40,727 bases of DNA, taken from NCBI GenBank assembly GCA_002868905.1, contig PKUA01000081.1, forward strand, positions 1 through 40,727, read 5' to 3'. Source of the stretch: Desulfuromonas sp. (GTDB taxonomy: Bacteria > Desulfobacterota > Desulfuromonadia > Desulfuromonadales > Geothermobacteraceae). Shown one piece after another: positions 25,142 to 31,555 of the stretch (the stretch's first letter is position 1; every line of letters starts with the position of its first letter). Under the pieces are notes generated by a model that worked only from the letters and a program-made list of their open reading frames with translations, was not told where the DNA came from and ran no database searches. The position numbers were made by a program, and so were the translations under genes.

Positions 25142-25315
25142 CTAACTTTTCCCCTTCTTCTTTTTGCCGGCATCCTTCCCCTTCTTGTCTTTTTCCTTGA
25201 GCTTGACCGGCTGGCAAACGTGGCTCTTCTTCTCGGCGAAGGCCCCGCACTTGCCACAACTCACCTTCGATTTTTTTTCCTTGGATTCCGACTTTCCCTT
25301 CAGGCAACTCCCCAT
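25142..25315 (-). CDS. Lysine-rich zinc-ribbon microprotein (57 aa)
   Basis: A small gene that escapes normal length cutoffs. The ATG at 25315 has GGAG four bases upstream, and the TAG ends two bases before the ppk1 ATG. The product is highly basic (about 21 Lys), with CGKCG and a downstream H-x-C (SHVCQP), a pattern that could bind zinc. Flanking Lys-rich runs (KEKKSK, KEKDKKGKDAGKKKKGKS) suggest binding to a polyanion. A role with polyphosphate or polyphosphate kinase is inferred only from position and charge. A possible promoter TTGACC-17-TCATAG lies upstream. Confidence 0.72.
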   Translation of the reverse strand: MGSCLKGKSESKEKKSKVSCGKCGAFAEKKSHVCQPVKLKEKDKKGKDAGKKKKGKS

Positions 25316-25519
25316 GGCTCCAACCCCCTATGAACGATTCGACCTTCCTTGGTCAAGTTTAACTGATTTTTGTCTCACTGGCATTCTTCACCGCTCCTCC
25401 CCACGAAATGAGCCATGACACTGCGACCCTGAAGGATGTCCAGGGCGGCATGTACAGCGGGAAGCGGTATAATATGGAAACAGAACAACGAACAACCTAT
25501 TCACGGCAGGAGGAACATC

Positions 25520-25995
25520 ATGCTTAGGAGAAATGATCTTTCGAAAATCCCGGTCGTTGCCCTCCTGGTTGCCTCCGCCATGCTGGCTGGCACCACTCTC
25601 TCCCTGGCCGCGGAACCCGCGGAAAAATCCCTCTATGACCGGCTCGGTGGAATCTATCCGATCGCATCCGTCGTCGACTCGTTCACCGATATCCTGCTGG
25701 TGAACGATGCCCTCAATGCCAACCCTGCCATTGATGCCGCCCGGAAGCGAGTCCCGACCCCGGGCCTGAAATTTCGCGTCACCGCGCTCGTCTGTCAGGC
25801 GACCGGTGGCCCGTGTAATTACTCAGGCCGTTCGATGAAAATGCCCATGCTCACCTGAACATCACCGAGCAGGAGTGGCAGGCGATGCTCTCCGACTTCC
25901 GCCGCGTGCTCAACAACTACCGGGTTCCGGCCAAGGAGCAGGTCGCCATTGTCGAGAGCACCAAGAAGGACATTGTCATAAACGGGCCGCGCTGA
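25520..25995 (+). pseudogene. Exported group-1 truncated globin, frameshifted
   Basis: The ATG at 25520 follows GGCAGGAGG. A signal-like N-terminus (VVALLVASAMLAG..LSLAAE) leads into a truncated-hemoglobin domain: SLYDRLGGIYPI, LVCQATGGPCNYSGRSMK. The frame then runs into a stop. In the next frame the family continues as AHAHLNITEQEW and on to KKDIVINGPR, ending at 25995. One missing base near 25838 (ATGAAA-ATGCC where ATGAAA-GATGCC would give MKDAHAHL) explains it. Repaired, the protein is about 158 residues. It is either a recent inactivation or a sequencing error. Confidence 0.85.
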
Positions 25996-26050
25996 CAGGG
26001 CAGATCGGTAAAATCCGGTCATGCCCATTAAAATTGACTTCTAAACGACG

Positions 26051-26160
26051 AGTCGGTATTTTCAACCGGACGCCATGCGGCTGGATCAGTCTGTAAATCG
26101 TTTCAGACCGCAAAGGTACGGAACTTATGGGATAGCCGGACAACCACAAAGAGGTGGATG
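26051..26160 (+). ncRNA. Candidate structured leader RNA, family unknown
   Basis: Between the globin and a STAS-like gene there are several pairings: CGGT-ATTTTCA-ACCG, GCGGCT with AGCCGG enclosing GTCTG/CAGAC, and CCAC-AAAGAG-GTGG. The segment GCAAAGGTACGG followed by GATAGCCGG and ACAACC resembles the 3' half of a GEMM-I aptamer, but the diagnostic 5' half (GGCAAACC and tetraloop) is missing. A terminator follows at once, so it looks like a regulatory leader. Confidence 0.45.
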
Positions 26161-26172
26161 CGACGGAAGGAA

Positions 26173-26210
26173 AAAAACGCCTGTCTTCGCCCATGAAGAG
26201 CGGCGTTTTT
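26173..26210 (+). terminator. Leader terminator upstream of STAS-like gene
   Basis: AAAAACGCC (26173-26181) pairs with GGCGTTTTT (26202-26210), with an inner TCTTC/GAAGA stem. The T tract is part of the 3' arm, and ATGTTTTCC follows. It lies 65 bases before the gene start. Confidence 0.75.
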
Positions 26211-26275
26211 ATGTTTTCCGGTTTCCGGTGTCTCGCAAACAACCGAGGGGGGGCATTTCGCTGGGGGTAACGACC

Positions 26276-26710
26276 ATGCCTGCCGAACACCGCATCGATG
26301 ATACAGCCGGGCTTATCATTACAACCTGGGAAGGTGCTGCTGTTGACATCGAACTGATCGAGGCCATTCAAAAGTATCAGGACGAGATCCAACTTAACCC
26401 CGCCTACATCGATTACAACGAAGTGGTCGATTTCAGGGCGGCAACCAGCATCAAACTCACGCCACGCGGCATTCAGAGCCTCGGGACCGTCGCGGTCAAA
26501 ACCGACAAGCACAAAAGGCAGAGCAGACTTGCCATCGTAGTCGGTTCGAATTTGGCGTTCAATCTGGCCAGACTTTATGTCACCTACCGGAACCTCGGGA
26601 AAAATTCCAACAAGGAAATACGGATTTTCAAAAACGGTCAGGAGGCCCAGGAGTGGGCTGAGTCAGCCTCGATCAGGACAAGCGGGAACGAGCATGCGAA
26701 GAGTCGATGA
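26276..26710 (+). CDS. STAS/SpoIIAA-like small protein
   Basis: A 144-residue cytosolic protein starting MPAEHRIDDTAGLIITTWEG. The pattern of an N-terminal beta hairpin, a central YNEVVDFRAA strand, a later SRLAIVVGSNLAFNLARLY, and a final IFKNGQEAQEWAES helix resembles the SpoIIAA-like/STAS-related alpha-beta fold. Other parts could be read as a protein of the same general type as 29542-29919. The start was chosen at 26276 because the upstream frame runs through the leader and terminator. Function unknown; signalling is a guess from context. Confidence 0.75.
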   Translation: MPAEHRIDDTAGLIITTWEGAAVDIELIEAIQKYQDEIQLNPAYIDYNEVVDFRAATSIKLTPRGIQSLGTVAVKTDKHKRQSRLAIVVGSNLAFNLARLYVTYRNLGKNSNKEIRIFKNGQEAQEWAESASIRTSGNEHAKSR

Positions 26711-26864
26711 GCGGTTTTACGACCGCGGCGATGCCCACATCCGTTTGGCCAACGCCAAAGAGGAAACCATCAGCTATTTCGTGACCGAATATCGCAAAAG
26801 GCTGGAAGAGAACCCGGATGATTACGTCCTGAATTTCGATCAGCACATGGGAACAAAAGAATAG
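26694..26864 (+). CDS. DUF3144-like protein, apparently shortened
   Basis: A 56-residue product starting at 26694 (17-base overlap with the STAS-like gene). The N-terminus (DERFYDRGDAHIRLAN) and C-terminus (EYRKRLEENPDDYVLNFD) resemble the two ends of DUF3144 proteins, which are about 90 residues as I remember them. The conserved middle part is missing, so this may be an in-frame deletion. The Shine-Dalgarno is weak. The function of the family is unknown. Confidence 0.55.
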   Translation: MRRVDERFYDRGDAHIRLANAKEETISYFVTEYRKRLEENPDDYVLNFDQHMGTKE

Positions 26865-26873
26865 ATGCACTCC

Positions 26874-27086
26874 CTAGGGGAGGATCGCAGCAAGCCGGAC
26901 TGTCAATCTCCGTCTTTCGCTTTCCGACAAGTCCTTGATCGCCGCCCAAACCTGAGGGCAGATTTTCCCCGGAGACAGATTTAAAACCTGGCGTATGGCG
27001 GCGTCAACCACCTGGCGATTCGCTTTGTCATATTCCAGACCGAGCGCAACGAACAGATCTTTCAGATGTCGCAGGTAACAGCTCAT
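26874..27086 (-). CDS. Conserved small hypothetical protein (70 aa)
   Basis: Starts MSCYLRHLKDLFVALGLEYDK, an opening I recall from a family of short uncharacterised bacterial and archaeal proteins. Later CPQVWAAIK is also consistent. It is helical by composition, without signal or membrane segment. A good GGGGAGAAAG lies before the ATG. It is convergent with the DUF3144-like gene, and downstream of the immunity gene on the same strand. No function known. Confidence 0.7.
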   Translation of the reverse strand: MSCYLRHLKDLFVALGLEYDKANRQVVDAAIRQVLNLSPGKICPQVWAAIKDLSESERRRLTVRLAAILP

Positions 27087-27113
27087 TCTTTCTCCCCACT
27101 CGAACAGATCATA

Positions 27114-27437
27114 TCAACCGGAAAACTTTAAATTCGCCTGCGCCCACTCGAGAAAAACCGTGATCAACTCATTCAGTTTTTCGGGCCCACCATAGCCACG
27201 GAACTTGCTCCCTTCAACTTTGCAATCGAGCCAGTTTCGGCCAACCGGATGGCCGTTGTCCCCGATGCCATATCTTCGACCGGTGAAAGGGATACCGTCC
27301 AGGTCGGTCCCTGCCAAATCGACCTCGATGAGCCAGCCCGGGTTATCGAGGGTGCCGATCGATATTCCGCGGGAATGCTCCCACTCTTCATTACATTGAG
27401 AGAGATACCACTGCTGTAACGTTGTCAAAACATCCAT
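27114..27437 (-). CDS. Imm53 family immunity protein (orphan)
   Basis: A 107-residue protein whose N-terminal LQQWYLSQCNEEWEHSRGI followed by GTLDNPGWLIEVDLAGTDL is characteristic of Imm53, an immunity family in polymorphic toxin loci. Later CKVEGSKFRGYGGPEKLNELI also fits. The start at 27437 was chosen because the family begins close to the LxxWY motif; the frame extends to 27476. No toxin gene is adjacent, so it is an orphan immunity gene or a general protective protein. Confidence 0.85.
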   Translation of the reverse strand: MDVLTTLQQWYLSQCNEEWEHSRGISIGTLDNPGWLIEVDLAGTDLDGIPFTGRRYGIGDNGHPVGRNWLDCKVEGSKFRGYGGPEKLNELITVFLEWAQANLKFSG

Positions 27438-27508
27438 TCGGCGCCATCCATTTCCCGACTTGAGAGGAACGACCAATCCCTCCCTGTTTCATTTTCAGGA
27501 TCAGTGCA

Positions 27509-28123
27509 TCAAGGTTTTGCCAAAGCAAGCCGAACCCCGAGACCGGCAAATGCGGCAGCAATCCCCCTGCGCAGGTACCCCTGCGCCGTGGGAGAATCGA
27601 TGACGGCCTTGCGAAACGCGTGCGCAAGCAAACCATAAACGATAAATATCCCGAGGGTCATCCCCATGAACAGACCACTCAGCAGAAAAAGCTGGGAGAG
27701 GAGAGATGATTCGCCCGGAACAACAAACTGGGGAAGAAACGCAAGAAAGAAGAGGGTGAGTTTAGGGTTGAGCAGGTTCAGCAGAATGGCTTTGCCCACC
27801 AGCGACAACGCTCCTTGTCGGGAGAAAGCATCCTCAAACGTTATTCTCGAATGATCTTTCCAGGTCGCATAGGCCAGATAGAGGAGGTAGCAGACTCCTG
27901 AATACTTGAGGGTTTGAAAAGCGACTGCGCTGGTGTGCATGACCGCCGCAAGACCGAGAATGGTCGCCGCAAGATGGGGCACAATACCTGCCGTGCACCC
28001 CAAAGCAGCATAAAAACTCGCACGGCGCCCTTTGGTCAATCCGGTCGAGACGGTGAAAATCACCCCGGTTCCGGGGATAAGAACGATGATCAGGGAAGTG
28101 ACCAGAAATTCAACTGTGATCAT
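27509..28123 (-). CDS. LysE/RhtB family amino-acid exporter
   Basis: A 204-residue inner-membrane protein with about six hydrophobic segments. It shows the family pattern at the N-terminus (LIIVLIPGTGVIFTVSTGLTKGRRAS) and the NLLNPKLTLFFLAFLPQF motif in the middle. These exporters move amino acids or homoserine derivatives outward. The ATG at 28123 is preceded by CGAAAGAAAAAGTA, a weak ribosome site; the frame extends upstream to 28186. Substrate unknown. Confidence 0.9.
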   Translation of the reverse strand: MITVEFLVTSLIIVLIPGTGVIFTVSTGLTKGRRASFYAALGCTAGIVPHLAATILGLAAVMHTSAVAFQTLKYSGVCYLLYLAYATWKDHSRITFEDAFSRQGALSLVGKAILLNLLNPKLTLFFLAFLPQFVVPGESSLLSQLFLLSGLFMGMTLGIFIVYGLLAHAFRKAVIDSPTAQGYLRRGIAAAFAGLGVRLALAKP

Positions 28124-28401
28124 TACTTTTTCTTTCGACAGGGGGAAGGAGAATCGCTTCAATTGCTGGCGTAAACTTAATTCCAAAGTGGCAGCGATAC
28201 GCTCGCCTCAAGTTTCCCTTATAGCATTTCACAAATCGAGATGTAAAATTCTCATCAATTGGACATGCTGTAACTGGACCACCCAATGCCGATGGATGCG
28301 CCTCTTCAACTTGCTCTCCTATGGTCTGATATCGACTTTTTCTTCAAACATGTTAAGTTGTCAGGGTGTTGCCCCGTTCAACTTCAGCAACCGGAGATAT
28401 C
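28124..28401. other. Divergent intergenic region
   Basis: This 278-base region separates the LysE-type gene (minus) from the receiver-PilZ gene (plus) and must carry both promoters. I see no confident -35/-10 pair, no aptamer and no strong hairpin. Confidence 0.4.
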
Positions 28402-29121
28402 ATGTCGAGTCGAAAAACAGTCCTGCTTGCCGATGATGTCAATCTGTTCCTCGAGTTGGAAAAGACCTTTCTGAGACGAACCGACATCGACATCGTCACC
28501 GCTGCAAATGGCAAAATTGCCCTGGAGCAAGCGAAAAAGCACAAGCCAGCCCTCGCTTTCATCGACCTTAACATGCCTGAAATGAATGGTGATGCCTGTT
28601 GCCGAGCTATCAAACAGGACGAAGAGTTGCGCCATATGGTCGTCTACATCGTAACCACCGTCAGCAATATTGAAGATTTGGCGCGTTGCGAACAAGCCGG
28701 CTGCGACGGAATCATTAACAAACCGATTAACCGGACGGAATTTCTCCAGGTCGCCCACTCCAACCTGGCAATCGAGATCCGCCGGGAACCACGCCACTAC
28801 GCCCAGGTTCGGGTCAGCTACGGGACCGAGCCGCAAAACCTCTTGACCGGCTACTCCATCAATATGAGCAGTGGCGGCCTCTTCATCGAGACAGGCACCC
28901 TTCTGGCAGAAGATGAACACCTGACCCTGGTGTTCCGCTTGCCGGAACGTGATAAACCGATCATCTGCCAGGGTCGGGTCGCCTGGACCAACCCACCGGA
29001 CAAGAAGAAAAAAAAGACTCTCCCGCCAGGGGTCGGAGTCCAATTTTTCGACCTCCGCCTCGACGACATGCAGTCCATCAGAACTTACCTGAATGAAAAC
29101 GACCTGAAGCCGTCCTGGTAA
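28402..29121 (+). CDS. Response regulator with receiver and PilZ domains
   Basis: A 239-residue regulator. Residues 1-120 are a receiver domain (LLADD at the acidic pocket, phospho-acceptor D55 in AFIDLNMPE, a Thr/Val strand, and KP near 108). Residues 125-235 are a PilZ domain with the RxxxR motif (R127 to R131) and N-M-S-S-G-G (N154 to G159), the c-di-GMP-binding signature. It has a KKKKK run before the last strand. The start ATG at 28402 follows CCGGAGAT. It is of the TIGR02266 type seen in myxobacteria and related delta-proteobacteria, and probably reads c-di-GMP under kinase control. Confidence 0.92.
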   Translation: MSSRKTVLLADDVNLFLELEKTFLRRTDIDIVTAANGKIALEQAKKHKPALAFIDLNMPEMNGDACCRAIKQDEELRHMVVYIVTTVSNIEDLARCEQAGCDGIINKPINRTEFLQVAHSNLAIEIRREPRHYAQVRVSYGTEPQNLLTGYSINMSSGGLFIETGTLLAEDEHLTLVFRLPERDKPIICQGRVAWTNPPDKKKKKTLPPGVGVQFFDLRLDDMQSIRTYLNENDLKPSW

Positions 29122-29284
29122 TCGCCGAACCCGGCCCCCCGACCCTGTTGTCTGAACGGCAAGAACGAACCACCTCAAGTCACCGGAAAATGATGATTCC
29201 GACCGCGGAATTCAATTGTTGAATGAAAGCCTCGGGGCTATTTTGACCTTGGGAAAATATAATTTCGCCAGCTCGAAAAGCACC

Positions 29285-29313
29285 TTGACTCCGTGACGGC
29301 CATCTCTTATCCT
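29285..29313 (+). promoter_or_regulatory. Sigma-70 promoter of second GEMM-I leader
   Basis: TTGACT (29285-29290), 17-base spacer, TATCCT (29308-29313). Transcription would start a few bases before the riboswitch outer helix. The stretch 29122-29284 before it holds nothing I can identify. Confidence 0.7.
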
Positions 29314-29324
29314 GCAGTGAATAC

Positions 29325-29414
29325 TTAACTCACCGATAAGAGCAAAGGTGGAGCGATCCACTGACGCAAAGCCACGGGCCTCATTGAGGCAGCCGAGCTG
29401 CCGAAGAGAGTTGT
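29325..29414 (+). ncRNA. GEMM-I riboswitch, A20 (cGAMP-type) variant
   Basis: AACTC/GAGTT outer helix, AAGAGCAAAGG, stem GTGGA-GCGA-TCCAC with GNRA loop, GACGCAAAGCCACGGGCCT, then GGCAGCCGAGCTGCCGAAG: a full GEMM-I aptamer. As in the copy at 1034-1120, the base aligned with Vc2 G20 is A, the signature of cyclic AMP-GMP-selective GEMM-Ib. A terminator follows at 29449-29479 before a small STAS-like gene. Confidence 0.92.
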
Positions 29415-29448
29415 GATCCGTTTGCCTGAAATCCGGGGAAACTGAGAG

Positions 29449-29479
29449 AGCCTGTCTTCTACGATAAGACAGGCTTTTT
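29449..29479 (+). terminator. Riboswitch-linked terminator
   Basis: AGCCTGTCTT (29449-29458) and AAGACAGGCT (29466-29475) with a CTACGAT loop and T run. It is the expression platform of the second GEMM-I riboswitch. Confidence 0.9.
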
Positions 29480-29541
29480 CCGTTTGCAGGGTTTCAAGGC
29501 CGGCGAAAAGCAACTTCGGTAGAGATTCTACTGGAGAGACC

Positions 29542-29919
29542 ATGGGACAAATTGAAGAAATCTATCAACACAAAAAATTCGTGGGGCAAAAGGTCACGGG
29601 AATCCTTGATCCCGATGACGCGAATTCGATTGCCCGGCAAATCATCAATCTTGCCTACCTGTTTCCAGACAAAAACATCCTGGTTGACCTGAGAGAGACA
29701 ACTGTTTCGCTCGACTTTCTCCAACAGATGAACCTGGCCATGGAGATCGGCGAAATTCTTCCGGTCTTCAAAAACAAGGTCGCCCACCTGGTTCCGGACG
29801 ACGAAAAACGGCTATCCTTTGCCAGGCAATTTGAATCCTGCATGATTCTCAAAGGTTATTCCTACAAGGTCTTCAACAACTTCGACCAGGCGACTGAGTG
29901 GTTGTCCGAACCTTTTTAA
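29542..29919 (+). CDS. STAS-like small protein under GEMM-I riboswitch
   Basis: A 125-residue protein without signal or membrane segment. An alternating strand-helix pattern (GQKVTGILDPDDANSIARQI, NILVDLRET, RLSFARQFESCMILKGYSYKVFNNFDQATEWL) resembles SpoIIAA-like/STAS-type small proteins. It shares with 26276-26710 the ending F-N-x-x-x-x-A-x-E-W. ATG 29542 follows GGAGAGACC. Family not securely identified. The leader strongly suggests cyclic-dinucleotide-controlled expression. Confidence 0.8.
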   Translation: MGQIEEIYQHKKFVGQKVTGILDPDDANSIARQIINLAYLFPDKNILVDLRETTVSLDFLQQMNLAMEIGEILPVFKNKVAHLVPDDEKRLSFARQFESCMILKGYSYKVFNNFDQATEWLSEPF

Positions 29920-29983
29920 CCAACCAACTGCATCCACCTTGCAACACCGCTTCACCCGACGATTCAGCGCAGCTTCAACCAGA

Positions 29984-30030
29984 AAACAGTTTCAGGGCAG
30001 ATGCCGCCGGCACCTGCCCTGAAACTGTTC
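29984..30030 (-). terminator. Terminator between convergent genes
   Basis: Perfect 16-base inverted repeat (AACAGTTTCAGGGCAG at 29985-30000 with its complement at 30014-30029). On the minus strand it is followed by TTTTCT, so it likely ends the TRAP/GlcDF transcription unit, and may work in both directions. Confidence 0.8.
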
Positions 30031-30057
30031 ACTCTTCTCTGACCAGCCCCGACCAAA

Positions 30058-31362
30058 TCAGTCCGGAGTCGCCCGCCCCAAAAGTTCCATCAGGTGAATA
30101 ACCGGTTGAGGCATGTCCGCCTGTTTCAATCCCCAGGCGAGCTGCAGATGGCAACCGGGATTGGTTGTCACCAGGTAGTCGGCGTCGGTGGCGGCAACAT
30201 TGGCGAGTTTGCGATCGAGCACCTGCTGGCTCTCTTCGGAAAACTTCAGACCCCAGGTTGCGGCCGAGCCGCAACACCAGCTTGACTCCTTCATCTCCCG
30301 GAATTCGACACCGGGAATGGAACGGATCAGCTGCCGCGGCTGGGCGCTGACATTCTGAGCATGGCAGAGATGACACGGCTCGTGATAGGTGACGCTCACC
30401 TTGACCTCTTGCAACTCTTCGGTTCGCAAGCCGACCTCGGAGAGAAATTCATTGACGTCCCGCACCTTGCTGCGGAACAGCTCGAGCCGGGCGTGATCCT
30501 CTTCTTCGGCCAGCAACTCCTCGTACTCTTTGAGTGACGCACCGCAACCGGCGCAGTCGGTCACGATATAATCGACATCCTGGGAGAGGAACAGATCGAT
30601 ATTGAACTTCGCCAGCTCTCGTGTCGTCTCCCGGTCCCCTTCCGACATATGCGGAGCACCACAGCATTTTGCCTGGGCCGGAGTCACCACGTCGAATCCC
30701 TGACCGGCCAGCACCCGGACCGTCTGCCGCGACACGTCGGGATAGAGCAGGGTCATGACGCAGCCAAGGAAGAAGGCAACCCGGCCGCGTTTCTCACCCT
30801 TAGCCGGTGTCATCTCCGGCAACTGCCCCCGGAGCGGGGCGTCGAGTTTTGGCAGCATCCCTTCGGCTTTGTCCATCCAGTCGGGGCCGAGTTTGAGGAT
30901 ATGAGAATGCCGCACCAGCCACTGGATACCGAGCCGCTGGTAAAGTCGCGCCGGGAGCATCCCCGCTTCCAGCAAATCCGGATCAGGCAGCATCCGCTTC
31001 AGGATGAAATTGCGAAAACTTTTCGACAGGTGACCACCCGGGAAGACCTGGTGGGACTGGCTGCGGCAGACTTCCATCACCTCGCCGGCCTTGACGCCCG
31101 AAGGGCAGGCGGTGGTACAGGCGCGGCAATCGAGACAAAAGAAACTCTCCTGTTTCAGCGCCTCGGTGAAATCGAGATTCTCTTCGTGAACCGCACGCGC
31201 CAAGGCGACCCGGCCGCGCGGACTGCTCCGTTCCCGCCCGGTGAGGACAAAGGTCGGGCAGGTCGGCAGGCAAAAACCGCAGCGCATGCACTGCAGGACC
31301 GATTCGTAGGTCGGGGCATCCCCGGGGGCGAAATTCCCCTGTTTTTTTGTTTTGTCAGCCAT
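30058..31362 (-). CDS. GlcF-type (Fe-S) oxidoreductase, CCG domains
   Basis: A 434-residue iron-sulfur subunit of a membrane-associated 2-hydroxyacid dehydrogenase. It has two [4Fe-4S] ferredoxin motifs (C25-x2-C28-x2-C31-x3-C35 and CLDCRACTTACP) and two cysteine-rich CCG domains (AKCCGAPHMSEG with CAGCG; YHEPCHLC with SWCCGSAATWG and NPGCHLQL). It passes electrons from the FAD subunit to quinone or other carriers. Partner glcD-type gene lies upstream. Glycolate or lactate as substrate is an inference. Confidence 0.92.
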   Translation of the reverse strand: MADKTKKQGNFAPGDAPTYESVLQCMRCGFCLPTCPTFVLTGRERSSPRGRVALARAVHEENLDFTEALKQESFFCLDCRACTTACPSGVKAGEVMEVCRSQSHQVFPGGHLSKSFRNFILKRMLPDPDLLEAGMLPARLYQRLGIQWLVRHSHILKLGPDWMDKAEGMLPKLDAPLRGQLPEMTPAKGEKRGRVAFFLGCVMTLLYPDVSRQTVRVLAGQGFDVVTPAQAKCCGAPHMSEGDRETTRELAKFNIDLFLSQDVDYIVTDCAGCGASLKEYEELLAEEEDHARLELFRSKVRDVNEFLSEVGLRTEELQEVKVSVTYHEPCHLCHAQNVSAQPRQLIRSIPGVEFREMKESSWCCGSAATWGLKFSEESQQVLDRKLANVAATDADYLVTTNPGCHLQLAWGLKQADMPQPVIHLMELLGRATPD

Positions 31363-31430
31363 TCAATCAACCTTAGCACCGGGTACAGAAAGCAATTCTG
31401 TCCCCATGTTCATTGTGTCTATAGCTGTTC

Positions 31431-31520
31431 TCCCCTCCCCTGGTGGGAGGGGAGCGAGGGGAGGGGGCTGCTGATATTCACCCACACCCTGTCCCTCCCC
31501 CATCAAGGGAGAGGGTCTCC
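31431..31520. repeat. G/C-skewed inverted repeat in glcD-glcF gap
   Basis: Two imperfect inverted repeats made of CTCCC/GGGAG blocks (CTCCCCTCCCC-TGGT-GGGAGGGGAG and TCCCTCCCCCATCAAGGGAGAGGG), about 35 bases apart. Such elements are dispersed in many proteobacterial genomes. The gap of about 190 bases in an otherwise tight operon points to an insertion. Confidence 0.65.
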
Positions 31521-31555
31521 TTTGGTGGCAAAATTCAATCCTCCCTCCGAGGTGG

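Noticed and set aside
23181-25145. 654-codon plus-strand ORF
   Set aside because: It is antisense to ppk1, which has all family motifs. No domain recognised.
25468-25473. TATAAT upstream of the globin
   Set aside because: A perfect -10 but no acceptable -35 at 16-18 bases, so I did not list it as a promoter.
26051-26160. A third GEMM-I riboswitch
   Set aside because: The 5' half of the aptamer (GGCAAACC and a GNRA stem) is missing, so it is listed only as a structured leader of unknown family.
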